A DNA stretch of 64,000 bases from an uncultured Prochlorococcus sp. (GTDB taxonomy: Bacteria; Cyanobacteriota; Cyanobacteriia; PCC-6307; Cyanobiaceae). Position 1 is the first letter of the stretch; each line of letters starts with the position of its first letter. Position numbers and translations under genes: made by a program. Where the stretch lies: the NCBI RefSeq assembly GCF_902536725.1, contig NZ_CACAYO010000007.1:1-64000 (forward strand), read 5' to 3'. Shown in pieces: positions 36,102 to 45,469 of the stretch. The notes beneath the pieces are model-generated. The model made no database searches, was not told the DNA's origin, and saw only the letters and a list, made by a program, of their open reading frames with translations.

Positions 36102-36707
36102 TTAATTAATAGAAATTACATCTTTTTCGTTGAACCCTTCCTTTATAAGTTCTTTGTTCAAATCATCTTTTGATGTAACTCTATCAACAAATAATATTCC
36201 GTTTAAGTGATCCATTTCGTGTTGAATACACCTCGCCAGAAGTCCATCTGCTTTCATTTTTCGTGGTCTACCCATTTCATCTCTAAATTTTAATTTTATA
36301 GTTGATGGTCTTACTACATTCAAATATACGCCAGGTATACTTAAGCAGCCTTCTTCGTATGAATTAAGGGTTGTTCCAAAGCCTGTAATTTCTGGATTTA
36401 TTAATATTAGAGGTTCTGCTGCTGAATCTTCAAAATTTACATCTATGACAAGAAGTTCTTTGTTGATACCAATTTGAGGTGCTGCAAGTCCGATTCCTTT
36501 AGCTGCGTACATGCTTTGAAGCATTTCTCTCGCAAGTTTTCTAATCGATTCGTCAACCTTAGTTATTCTTTTGGAATTTTGTCTTAATACATCATCACCA
36601 AGTTTATAAATATCTAGAGATGGTTTACCTGTTTGTTCTTTTGCAATTTTTTGTGAGCTTCCATTTGTTCTTGACTTTTTTGCAAGTTGTGAAAAATGGT
36701 TTGCCAC
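36102..36707 (-). CDS. def: Peptide deformylase
   Basis: The 201-aa metalloenzyme removes the formyl group from the N-terminal Met of new proteins. All three family motifs are present: GIGLAAPQIG, EEGCLSIPG and QHEMDHLNG (metal ligands Cys and the two His). An extra about 30 polar residues precede the domain. The start is GTG at 36707. It lies upstream of the HIT gene in the same orientation. Confidence 0.96.
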   Translation of the reverse strand: MANHFSQLAKKSRTNGSSQKIAKEQTGKPSLDIYKLGDDVLRQNSKRITKVDESIRKLAREMLQSMYAAKGIGLAAPQIGINKELLVIDVNFEDSAAEPLILINPEITGFGTTLNSYEEGCLSIPGVYLNVVRPSTIKLKFRDEMGRPRKMKADGLLARCIQHEMDHLNGILFVDRVTSKDDLNKELIKEGFNEKDVISIN

Positions 36708-36784
36708 GTTAAAAAAGTTTTTAATTAAGAGTTTAGCTATAAAAATACTAGCACTTTAATTTGCTTTCTTTATATTTTTTTTAA

Positions 36785-38710
36785 ATGAGTAATGATGATA
36801 AGTTAAAAGTTAGGCAAACTGAATCTAAAAAAATTGCTTTCAAGGAATTAACTATTATTAGGGATACTATTTTTTGGATTGATGTTGTTGGTGAAGGTCA
36901 AAATGAGAATGCTATTTTTGCAAGACCATTTAATAATAAAGAGTCTTTTCCTCAGCAATTAACAAGTAAGAAATATAATATAAAAAATAATTTTCATGGA
37001 TATGGTGGTAAATCTTATAAATGTATAAATATTAAAAATAATTTTTATTTGATATGGATAGATCAGATTACTAAGGCAGTATGGTTTCAAATTTTTAAAG
37101 AGGCAGCGACAACTGATAGAAGCCAAAATAAATATCTCATTTCGGTTCAAGGACCTAATCAACTATCTAAATCAATTGATGGAAATTTTGATTCTTCATT
37201 TGTCATTTCTGAAAAAAATTTATTGTATGGAATTTGCGAAATAAATAATAGAGATTATTTATTTTCTTTAAATTTAAAAAAAACTAAACAAGATATTTAT
37301 CGAATAAAAAAATTTAAAAATTTTGCTGGAGAATTATCTTCTAATAGATCTGCTAACTTACTTTCCTGGATAGAATGGGATTATCCATATATGCCCTGGG
37401 AGAAAAATGAGCTGTTTTTTGCTCAAATAGATCAAGATGGTGAGATACAAAAAATAAAAGAATTCTCAAATAAGCTGATAAATTCCAAAAAAAACGTTTC
37501 TTTTTTTCAACCATATTGGATAAGTGAAACACATTTGGTATGTTCTGAAGATAGTTCTGGATGGTGGAACTTATTGTTTTTAGATGTTAGTGAAATTGAG
37601 AATATTTTTATTAAGAAAAGAGTAAAGAGAAATTTGATTGAATATGGAGCACCACAATGGGTTACGGGAATAACATTTTTTTCAGGGAATAAAAAAAATT
37701 TATTTTGTGTAGCAAAAAAAGAAAATAGTTTAATATTGGAACAATATATAGATCTTGAATTTGTTAAAGAATTTTCTACTCCTTTTACCTCAATAAGTGA
37801 TTTCAGTGTTTTTCGGAATAAAGTCCTTTTAAAGGGTTATGGATCTGATTTTTTGGGAATTGTATTTGAAATTGATTTTGCAAAAAAAGTTTTATCAAAT
37901 TTTTCTAAGCAGATATTTTTTGACCATATAAAAGATTGTTCAAAACCTGAAACATTTTGGTTTAAAGGTTTTGAAGATAAATCAACTCATTGTTTCCTTT
38001 ATAGACCGCTTGTTGAAAATCTTAAAAAGCCACCGCTCCTTGTTAGAGCCCATAGCGGACCAACTTCATGTTTTGATGGATCATATAATTCTGAAGTTCA
38101 ATATTGGACGTCGAAGGGATTTTTCGTTGCTGAAGTCAATTATGGAGGATCATCAGGATTTGGCAAAGCATATAGAGAGAGGTTGAATCATAAATGGGGT
38201 ATTGTTGATTCTTATGATTGCAAAGAACTAGCTCTTGAATTGATTAAATCAAATCAAGTTGATAGTGAAAAAGTAGTAATTTTTGGGAATAGTGCTGGTG
38301 GGTTAACTGCCCTGAATTGTTTATTATATGGTTCTATTTTTAAAGCAGCAATTTGTAAATATCCTGTTATTGATTTGAAGGATATGCATTACAACACTCA
38401 TAGGTTTGAAAAAGATTATTTAAATTCTTTGGTAGGAAATTATGCAAAAGACCATGATGATTATATAAATAGATCACCGATAAATCATATTAACAAAATA
38501 AAAAAACCTATCTTATTGTTTCATGGGAAAAAAGATACAGTTATTTCTTATAAACAAACTTTAAAAATTAAAGAAATTTTGATTCAGAATAATAAATATT
38601 CAGAAGTTATTTTTTTTGATAATGAAGGGCATGGTTTTAGAAATATTGAAAATAAAGAAGTAGTAATGCAAAAATCTCAGGAATTTTTAAAAAATGCTTT
38701 GAATACTTAA
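36785..38710 (+). CDS. Prolyl oligopeptidase family (S9) serine peptidase
   Basis: The 641-aa protein has an N-terminal beta-propeller-like region (repeated WIDV, LSWIEWDYPYMPWEKN) and a C-terminal alpha/beta hydrolase domain. The catalytic triad is visible: S503 in GNSAGG, D584 in HGKKDTVI and H616 in NEGHGF. Relatives cleave oligopeptides (acylaminoacyl- or dipeptidyl peptidase). It is probably cytoplasmic, as no signal peptide is seen. The last bases overlap the stop of the convergent sufS, sharing TTAA. Confidence 0.88.
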   Translation: MSNDDKLKVRQTESKKIAFKELTIIRDTIFWIDVVGEGQNENAIFARPFNNKESFPQQLTSKKYNIKNNFHGYGGKSYKCINIKNNFYLIWIDQITKAVWFQIFKEAATTDRSQNKYLISVQGPNQLSKSIDGNFDSSFVISEKNLLYGICEINNRDYLFSLNLKKTKQDIYRIKKFKNFAGELSSNRSANLLSWIEWDYPYMPWEKNELFFAQIDQDGEIQKIKEFSNKLINSKKNVSFFQPYWISETHLVCSEDSSGWWNLLFLDVSEIENIFIKKRVKRNLIEYGAPQWVTGITFFSGNKKNLFCVAKKENSLILEQYIDLEFVKEFSTPFTSISDFSVFRNKVLLKGYGSDFLGIVFEIDFAKKVLSNFSKQIFFDHIKDCSKPETFWFKGFEDKSTHCFLYRPLVENLKKPPLLVRAHSGPTSCFDGSYNSEVQYWTSKGFFVAEVNYGGSSGFGKAYRERLNHKWGIVDSYDCKELALELIKSNQVDSEKVVIFGNSAGGLTALNCLLYGSIFKAAICKYPVIDLKDMHYNTHRFEKDYLNSLVGNYAKDHDDYINRSPINHINKIKKPILLFHGKKDTVISYKQTLKIKEILIQNNKYSEVIFFDNEGHGFRNIENKEVVMQKSQEFLKNALNT

Positions 38711-39960
38711 GAATTGATTTTTAGAAAATCAATAGTATCTTTTAATTTTTCTATAAACATATCAATTTCTTCCTTATTGGTTGTGAAATTCATACTGATT
38801 CTAGCTGTTGATTTAATTCCAATGTATCTGTGAAGAGGTTGGCAGCAATGGTGTCCACTTCTGATGCAAATTCCTTTTGAATCAAGAATTTCAGCAATAT
38901 CATTTGAATGTATATTTTTTATATAAAAGGTGGCAAGTGAGGCTCTTTCTGGATCTATCTCTGGTGATGGACCTATGATTTTAATATTTTCTATTTGATT
39001 TAATTTTTCAAATAAATATTTAGTAATAGTCTTTTCATATTTATGAATTTCATTCAATCCAATATTGTTAATATAATTAATCGCTTCCGAAAGACCTATT
39101 GCTTCTGCAATGGCTGGAGTTCCAGCTTCAAATTTGTGTGGTAGCTCTGCCCAAGTACTTGTTTCTTCAAAAACATCTTGAATCATTTCGCCACCTCCAA
39201 AGAGAGGAGGAATTTTTTCTAGGATTTCTTTTCTTGACCAAAGGAAACCAATACCTGTAGGACCGCATAATTTGTGTCCTGATCCAGCTAAAAAATCTAT
39301 ATTAAGATCAATCACATCCAGTTTTTGATGAGCCAAACTTTGGCATGCATCTATTAACACTAAAGAACCTTTTTGTTTAGCTAATTTTGTTATTTCTTTG
39401 ATTGGATTACAGCAACCAAGAGTATTACTAACATGAACTAGGCTAACAAGTTTAGTTCTAGATGTTAGTTTTGATTTAAAGTCGTCTATATCTAATTTCC
39501 CATCTTTATCTATACCTATAAATTTTAATTTGCATTTATTTTTTGCTGCAACCATTTGCCATGGAACAATATTGCTATGATGCTCCATTATTGATAAGAG
39601 AATTTCATCGTTTTCTTTTAATGAATATTCGCCCCATGATCTAGCTACTAGATTGATTGCCTCAGTAGCATTTCTTGTGAAAATAATTTCTTTTGCTGAA
39701 TTCGCTTTTATATATTGGCTAATTAAATATCGCGCATTTTCAAATTCTTCTGTCGCTTTAGCACTTAATTGATGTGCGCCTCTATGTACATTGGCATTAA
39801 AATTTTTATAATATTCATTAATTTTTTCTAAGACTTGTATTGGTTTTTGAGTGGTTGCAGCATGGTCTAAATAAATAATTTGCTCACTACTTTTTAAGTT
39901 CTTATTTAAAAGAGGAAAGTCTTTCTTCGTTATTTCAGGAAAATTTTGAATTGTTTCCAT
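38707..39960 (-). CDS. sufS: Cysteine desulfurase SufS
   Basis: The 417-aa group II cysteine desulfurase supplies sulfur for Fe-S cluster assembly. Motifs are YLDHAATTQKP at the N-terminus, the PLP lysine in AGSGHKLCGPTGIGFLW and the active Cys in IRSGHHCCQP. Its ATG (39958-39960) overlaps the sufD stop by one base (TAATG), implying translational coupling. It is the last gene of sufBCDS. Confidence 0.96.
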   Translation of the reverse strand: METIQNFPEITKKDFPLLNKNLKSSEQIIYLDHAATTQKPIQVLEKINEYYKNFNANVHRGAHQLSAKATEEFENARYLISQYIKANSAKEIIFTRNATEAINLVARSWGEYSLKENDEILLSIMEHHSNIVPWQMVAAKNKCKLKFIGIDKDGKLDIDDFKSKLTSRTKLVSLVHVSNTLGCCNPIKEITKLAKQKGSLVLIDACQSLAHQKLDVIDLNIDFLAGSGHKLCGPTGIGFLWSRKEILEKIPPLFGGGEMIQDVFEETSTWAELPHKFEAGTPAIAEAIGLSEAINYINNIGLNEIHKYEKTITKYLFEKLNQIENIKIIGPSPEIDPERASLATFYIKNIHSNDIAEILDSKGICIRSGHHCCQPLHRYIGIKSTARISMNFTTNKEEIDMFIEKLKDTIDFLKINS

Positions 39961-41177
39961 TAATTTTCATTTAAAAGTTTATCAAGCAAATCCCATCTAT
40001 CTTTTGAAACGGGAATAAATGAAATTATTTCTTGAAAGTAAGAACTTAATTGTAGTTTACTTGCTTCTGTTAGTGTGATCCCTCTTGTTCGCATATAAAA
40101 AAGTTCTTCTTCATTTAGTTGTGAAATTGTAGCTCCATGTTTGCATTTGACATCATCAGCAATTATTTCTAATTGAGGTTTGGTATCTATTTGTGCGAAA
40201 TTTGATAAAAGTAAATTTCTGCTTAATTGAGAAGCATCAGTTCTCTGGGCAACTTTCGGAACTATTATTGAACCTTCAAATATTGCATGTGATTTGTCGT
40301 CAGCAAGTGATTTATTGATTTGATCTAGAAATCCATTTGGCCCATTAAATTCTATTTTTGTATAGGTTGAAATCTGCTCATCTTTTTTTGTTATTTGCAT
40401 ACTTTTGATATTGGTCCTAGCGTTTCCTTCGGATTGTTTAATACGAATTTCAAATCTTGCATAATTAAATTTGAAATGTAAAGATCCTAAATTATATTCG
40501 CTATTTTTTTGTTGAATTACATTGAGAGAATTTAATAGATTTGATTTATTTTCCCCGTAAGAAACAACACCATGGTTTACTGAACTATTTTCTTCTAAAC
40601 ATAAGAACGTTGATTGAGATAATGATGAGTTGTCTTTACCAAGATTTACTTGTAATAAATCAATATCACAATTTTTTTCTAAAAATATTATTAGGGTTTT
40701 TGCGTTTAAAGAATTACTCGATGCGTGACTAAAAATTTCAATAGGAGGGATTTCTGACCCACTTACTTTAAATCCCAAGGTATTCTTTGTACTGTTTAAA
40801 GACAGATTTAGTAAGTCACTCCAATTTTCGTTTTGATCAAAACAAGATATCTGTTCCTTGATATATTTAACTAATTTATCCTCACTTAGTTGATTGATTG
40901 AATAATTTTCCTCTACTAAATTAATTTGGCAATTATCACCAATTACTAACCTAATTGTACTTTGAGAATTTTTCGGATATGTTATATCCAATTTTAAATC
41001 TTTTTCATTAACTGAGTAATCTAAAAGGGTTGACAATTTTGATTTATTTGAAAGTCTCCATTGCTCACTTTTGGGATTAGGGAGGGGACTTGATTGTAAT
41101 TTATTTAGACAGATTTTTTGTATTTCTGTTTGATTATCAATCGATTTATTGGTTTTTATTTTTTCAATAATTCCCAT
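39960..41177 (-). CDS. sufD: Fe-S assembly scaffold protein SufD
   Basis: The 405-aa protein has the beta-helix SufB/SufD fold in its C-terminal half, with the family segment VKCKHGATISQLNEEELFYMRTRGI. SufD forms the SufBC2D complex, where it helps iron entry. It is co-transcribed with sufC (4-bp gap) and sufS. Confidence 0.93.
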   Translation of the reverse strand: MGIIEKIKTNKSIDNQTEIQKICLNKLQSSPLPNPKSEQWRLSNKSKLSTLLDYSVNEKDLKLDITYPKNSQSTIRLVIGDNCQINLVEENYSINQLSEDKLVKYIKEQISCFDQNENWSDLLNLSLNSTKNTLGFKVSGSEIPPIEIFSHASSNSLNAKTLIIFLEKNCDIDLLQVNLGKDNSSLSQSTFLCLEENSSVNHGVVSYGENKSNLLNSLNVIQQKNSEYNLGSLHFKFNYARFEIRIKQSEGNARTNIKSMQITKKDEQISTYTKIEFNGPNGFLDQINKSLADDKSHAIFEGSIIVPKVAQRTDASQLSRNLLLSNFAQIDTKPQLEIIADDVKCKHGATISQLNEEELFYMRTRGITLTEASKLQLSSYFQEIISFIPVSKDRWDLLDKLLNEN

Positions 41178-41181
41178 TTAT

Positions 41182-41967
41182 TTAAGTCTCTTTTATAAAG
41201 TTATCAGTCCATTCATATCCTTTTTTCTCAAGCTCTAGAGCAAGATCACTCTCACCAGTTTTTATGATTTGTCCGTCTGACATAACATGGACATAATTTG
41301 GTTCAATCTCATCTAATAATCTTTGATAGTGGGTAATAAGTATAATTCCAGTTTCTGCATTAGATATTTTTTTAATTCCTGATGCCACTATTCTTAGAGC
41401 ATCAATATCTAGACCAGAATCGGTCTCATCTAATATTGCTATCTTGGGCTCAAGTAATGCCATTTGCAGAATTTCATTTCTTTTTTTTTCACCTCCTGAA
41501 AAGCCTTGATTTACACTCCTTGATAGGAATGCGTGATCCATTTTCACAATTTCTAATTTCTCTTTAACTAATTCTTCAAAATCAAAAGTGTCTAATTCTT
41601 CTTTGTTGAGGAATTTCCTTCTAGCATTTGTTGAAACTCTAAGAAATTCAAGATTACTTACACCTGGGATCTCAATTGGATATTGGAAACCAAGAAAAAT
41701 TCCTGATTGAGATCTCTCTTCAGGTTCTAGAGAGTTGATGTTTTCACCTAAAAATTTTATGTCGCCATTTGTAATATTATACGAGGGATGTCCTGCAATG
41801 ATTTTCGAAAGAGTACTTTTCCCACATCCATTTCTTCCCATGATGGCATGGATTTCTCCGGGATAGACAGTAAGTGAAACCCCTTTTAAAATTGGAAGAT
41901 TATCAGTAGATGCAGAGAGATTTTCAACTTCTAAAATTGGATCTGATTCTTTCATTTTACTTTGCAT
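41182..41967 (-). CDS. sufC: Fe-S assembly ATPase SufC
   Basis: The 261-aa ABC ATPase has Walker [10 protein letters not shown], the signature [15 protein letters not shown] and Walker [17 protein letters not shown], the exact SufC form. It drives conformational change of SufBCD. It lies 21 bp downstream of sufB and 4 bp upstream of sufD. Confidence 0.97.
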   Translation of the reverse strand: MQSKMKESDPILEVENLSASTDNLPILKGVSLTVYPGEIHAIMGRNGCGKSTLSKIIAGHPSYNITNGDIKFLGENINSLEPEERSQSGIFLGFQYPIEIPGVSNLEFLRVSTNARRKFLNKEELDTFDFEELVKEKLEIVKMDHAFLSRSVNQGFSGGEKKRNEILQMALLEPKIAILDETDSGLDIDALRIVASGIKKISNAETGIILITHYQRLLDEIEPNYVHVMSDGQIIKTGESDLALELEKKGYEWTDNFIKET

Positions 41968-41988
41968 ATCAGTTTAGAAATTGATTAA

Positions 41989-43431
41989 TTAACCTACTGA
42001 TCCCTCTAGTTTAAGTGCTAGCAACTTATCTGCTTCAGCAGCAAATTCCATAGGTAATTGATTAAATACATCTCTGCAAAAACCGCTGACCATCATAGAT
42101 ACTGCCTCTTCAAATTCTATACCTCTGCTTTGGAGATAAAAAAGTTGGTCTTCTGAGATTCTACATGTGCTTGCTTCATGCTCAATTTCAGAATTAGGTT
42201 GTTGAGATTTGATGTAAGGGAATGTATTTGCAGAAGCTTGATCCCCTATTAACATTGAATCACATTGACTGTAATTTCTTGATCCTGTAGCTTTTGTTCC
42301 AATTTTGACGAGACCTCTGTAGCTATTTTTTGAGTTGCCTGCACTAATACCTTTGCTAACAATAGTTGATTTGGTCTTAGGACCAATATGAATCATTTTT
42401 GTGCCGGTATCTGCTTGCTGAAGATTATTGGTGAGAGCCACTGAATAAAATTCTCCTACAGATTCTTCCCCTAAAAGAAGACAGCTAGGATATTTCCATG
42501 TAATTGCAGACCCTGTTTCAACTTGAGACCAGCTAATTTTACTTCTCTTACCTAAACATTTTCCTCTCTTGGTGACAAAATTAAAAATTCCTCCAATCCC
42601 TTCTTCATCGCCAGCATACCAATTTTGCACTGTTGAATATTTTATTGAGGCGTCATCTAATGCTATTAGCTCTACAACTGCTGCATGTAGGGTATTTGTA
42701 TCAAACATTGGAGCTGTACAACCTTCTAGATAACTTACAGAACTTGATTCTTCAGCAATGATAAGTGTTCTTTCGAATTGTCCTGAATCCCCACTATTAA
42801 TTCTGAAGTAGGAAGATAGATCCATAGGGCAGGTAACACCTTTTGGGATATAAACAAAAGAACCATCACTAAAAACAGCAGAATTTAGTGCTGCAAAATA
42901 ATTATCACTAGCTGGAACTACTGTACCTAAATATTTTTCAATCAAATCCGCGTGATCTTTTACTGCTTCACTAATTGAGCAAAATATAACTCCATGTTCA
43001 GCAAGTTCTTCTCTAAAAGTTGTGGCAATAGAAACACTATCAAAGACAGCATCTACTGCTACATTTGTAAGTTTTTTTTGCTCAGTGAGGGGTATTCCTA
43101 ATTTGTCAAAAGTCTCAAGAAGTTTGGGATCAACTTCATCTAAGCTAGAAATTTTCTCTTTTTGTTTAGGAGCAGAGTAATAAATAATATCTTGATAATC
43201 AATTTTTTTATATCCTAATCCTGCCCAATCAGGCTCTTTCATTTTTTGCCATTTTTTAAAGGCTTTTAATCTAAAATCAAGAAGAAATTTCGGCTCTTCT
43301 TTTTTCTGTGAAATTAATTTTATGATGTCTTCATTTAATCCCTTATCTATTTTTTCAGTTTCAATATCAGTAACGAAACCGTATTTGTAAGGCTCTTTTA
43401 CTACATCTTTAACTAAATTTTCGTTGACCAT
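41989..43431 (-). CDS. sufB: Fe-S cluster scaffold protein SufB
   Basis: The 480-aa scaffold on which clusters form has family motifs [45 protein letters not shown] and [20 protein letters not shown]. It is first in the operon sufBCDS, so the promoter lies in the 95-bp divergent gap before 43527. In many cyanobacteria the SufR repressor gene sits here; it does not in this window. Confidence 0.97.
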   Translation of the reverse strand: MVNENLVKDVVKEPYKYGFVTDIETEKIDKGLNEDIIKLISQKKEEPKFLLDFRLKAFKKWQKMKEPDWAGLGYKKIDYQDIIYYSAPKQKEKISSLDEVDPKLLETFDKLGIPLTEQKKLTNVAVDAVFDSVSIATTFREELAEHGVIFCSISEAVKDHADLIEKYLGTVVPASDNYFAALNSAVFSDGSFVYIPKGVTCPMDLSSYFRINSGDSGQFERTLIIAEESSSVSYLEGCTAPMFDTNTLHAAVVELIALDDASIKYSTVQNWYAGDEEGIGGIFNFVTKRGKCLGKRSKISWSQVETGSAITWKYPSCLLLGEESVGEFYSVALTNNLQQADTGTKMIHIGPKTKSTIVSKGISAGNSKNSYRGLVKIGTKATGSRNYSQCDSMLIGDQASANTFPYIKSQQPNSEIEHEASTCRISEDQLFYLQSRGIEFEEAVSMMVSGFCRDVFNQLPMEFAAEADKLLALKLEGSVG

Positions 43432-43526
43432 GTTATTAAAAATAACTTATTACAATTAGCTTTATATACTCTAACGAAAGATACCCCCAATATTGAGTTT
43501 TTTTCCTTTAATAAAACTAAAAATTA

Positions 43527-43880
43527 ATGTCTAATCATCTTGATCCCTTGTCTAACCTATTAAACATAGAAACTATTCAAGAAATTGATAATCTTGATCT
43601 ACCCATAATGCAGAAACATCATTTAAGAATACTCGCTCATTGCCTTCAGATTCTAAAAATTATCAATTTAGATAATAGTTTGGAATATCAAAATAAAAAT
43701 CCCCTGAGAGAATGGTGTGATAACCAATCCAAAAAATTTGATGATAAAAAATTTAGTGATCTTTTTTATGAGCAGTTAGAATCCGCTTCGAAAAAATTAA
43801 GTACTTTTTCAAAAAAAATAGGTAAAAGTATTGAGGATTTAGATATAGATGATTTAGTACTTTTAGTTGAACAACGCTGA
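43527..43880 (+). CDS. Unknown 117-aa protein divergent from the suf operon
   Basis: The protein is mostly helical and polar, with MQKHHLRILAHCLQILKIIN near residues 29-48 and a charged C-terminal helix. It has a single Cys in that helix plus one in EWCDNQ. It lacks the helix-turn-helix and the clustered C-terminal cysteines of SufR, so I do not call it SufR despite its place. No family recognised. Confidence 0.55.
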   Translation: MSNHLDPLSNLLNIETIQEIDNLDLPIMQKHHLRILAHCLQILKIINLDNSLEYQNKNPLREWCDNQSKKFDDKKFSDLFYEQLESASKKLSTFSKKIGKSIEDLDIDDLVLLVEQR

Positions 43881-44064
43881 ATTCTTTTTTATTTAACTGA
43901 TCCCGAAGAAAAAATATATTTTTGTTGAGTCTTTAACAAATTCAGGTAATAAAATTTAAAAAAAAAGAAAATTAATTTACATTTAAAAAAGACCTTAAAA
44001 TTAATCAATTTCATTGATACCAAGTGTTTTGAAGATAAATATCAATTTTGAGAATTTTTTAGTA

Positions 44065-44080
44065 GTCAGAGGATCCTGAC
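44065..44080 (+). other. Small hairpin in the leader of the DUF4912 gene
   Basis: GTCAG-AGGATC-CTGAC forms a perfect 5-bp stem about 74 bp before the GTG at 44154. A GC-richer island than its surroundings in an AT-rich leader. Too short to be called a terminator; it could be part of an RNA element. Confidence 0.3.
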
Positions 44081-44153
44081 GACAGGCCAAAAAGACACAC
44101 AATTCCTAAAAAAAAAGAACATACTGATCCCAAACAAAAACGGAGAATTTAAA

Positions 44154-45254
44154 GTGGCTGATGGGATCATGAATAAAGATCAATTACTCTCACTAACCCT
44201 CAGACAATTACGTCAAGAAGCAAGTAAATTATCGGTTCCGCTGTACAGTCGCAAAACAAAAGCTGTTTTAGTTGATTTAATACTTAAATATCAAGAAAAA
44301 TCTACAAAAAAAATATATACTACACCTCCTGAGTCAAAACCTGAACAAACTTTTGAGTCCAATTCATACAATACCACTGAAGAAGTTAAAACAAATGTAG
44401 TTTTCTTACCCCGAGACCCAGATTGGGCCTACGTTTTTTGGCAAATATCTGAAGCTGATCGAGAAAAAGCACAATCATTGGGAGCTAACAAATTATGTTT
44501 AAGACTATTTGACGCATCTGGTTTTGAAGGAAGCAATTTGAATCAAGGAACACTCAGGGAGATAGCAGTTGATAGTTACAGTACAGAATGGTATTTGCCA
44601 ATCCCATTAGCAGATAGAGATTATAAAGTTGAATTAGGTTACAAATATGGTTTTAACTGGATGTCATTGGCATTTTCTTCAGTAAGTCATGTGCCTGGCT
44701 CACATCCTTCTGAACAAATTCTTGATAAATTTGTACCTTTTAATTTAGATTCTACTTCTGAGTCAATCCCAGATATTTCTAATCCTGTTGTTTCAGAACA
44801 AAATGGTATGCATGAAAGGTTATACCAAGCAGCAACTAATATTCCTCTCAGAAGAAAAGTTGGTTCTGAAGAATTTATGGAAAACGCAAATTCAACAAAC
44901 CTCGATGATAATCTTACAGACTCAGGGGCAGGTAAATGGTCTTCAGGTTTAAATGATTCTGGAAGCGGAATTGTTAAAAATAGATCTTTTTGGCTAGTTG
45001 CTGATGCTGAATTAATTGTTTATGGAGCTACAGAGCCTTCTGCAAAACTTACAATAGGTGGAGAAGATGTACCTCTTGCTGCAGATGGCACTTTTAGAAT
45101 TCAAGTTCCATTCAGAGACGGGACTCAGAAATATGATATTAAAGCTGTTGATGTATCTGGTGAGCAAGAAAAAAGTATTTCAATGAAATTTGATAGAACT
45201 ACACCACTTGACGATACTAATGAAAAAGATAATGCTGAGACTGAATGGTTTTAA
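44154..45254 (+). CDS. DUF4912-type protein with SAP/Rho-N-like N-terminus
   Basis: The 366-aa protein starts with a SAP/Rho_N-like helical motif (SLTLRQLRQEASKLSVPLYSRKTKAVLVDLIL, about 13-43), then a linker and a DUF4912 domain with LPRDPDWAYVFWQISEADREKAQ and an immunoglobulin-like strand region. The C-terminal part (about 265-345) includes LVADAELIVYGATEPSAKLTIGGEDV. The role is unknown; the layout is typical of cyanobacterial members. Start GTG 44154 with GGAG at 44142-44145. Confidence 0.75.
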   Translation: MADGIMNKDQLLSLTLRQLRQEASKLSVPLYSRKTKAVLVDLILKYQEKSTKKIYTTPPESKPEQTFESNSYNTTEEVKTNVVFLPRDPDWAYVFWQISEADREKAQSLGANKLCLRLFDASGFEGSNLNQGTLREIAVDSYSTEWYLPIPLADRDYKVELGYKYGFNWMSLAFSSVSHVPGSHPSEQILDKFVPFNLDSTSESIPDISNPVVSEQNGMHERLYQAATNIPLRRKVGSEEFMENANSTNLDDNLTDSGAGKWSSGLNDSGSGIVKNRSFWLVADAELIVYGATEPSAKLTIGGEDVPLAADGTFRIQVPFRDGTQKYDIKAVDVSGEQEKSISMKFDRTTPLDDTNEKDNAETEWF

Positions 45255-45266
45255 TAAATTAAATTA

Positions 45267-45437
45267 ATGCTGAAAAAAATTGTAGCTTTTACTCCATTAT
45301 TAGGGGCATTAACGTTTCCACTAATTGTTCCAATTACAATTTCTAAATTTGGTGTTAACTATGGAATTCTTAGTGCATTATTAATTTCTTCATTATGGTT
45401 TATCGCTATGTTAAGAACTTCCGAAATGCCACATTAA
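45267..45437 (+). CDS. 56-aa small membrane protein
   Basis: The ORF runs ATG 45267 to TAA 45435-45437. Two hydrophobic stretches (VAFTPLLGALTFPLIVPITI and GILSALLISSLWFIAML) are separated by a short polar turn SKFGVNY, so it should be a helical hairpin in a membrane. It lies 12 bp after the DUF4912 gene and 32 bp before pgm. No family recognised. Confidence 0.5.
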   Translation: MLKKIVAFTPLLGALTFPLIVPITISKFGVNYGILSALLISSLWFIAMLRTSEMPH

Positions 45438-45469
45438 TTTAGTTAGATTTTTGGAAGTCTCTTAAAAAT

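Noticed and set aside
43527..43880. SufR repressor
   Set aside because: Position fits, but the protein is too short and lacks a helix-turn-helix and the C-terminal cysteine set.
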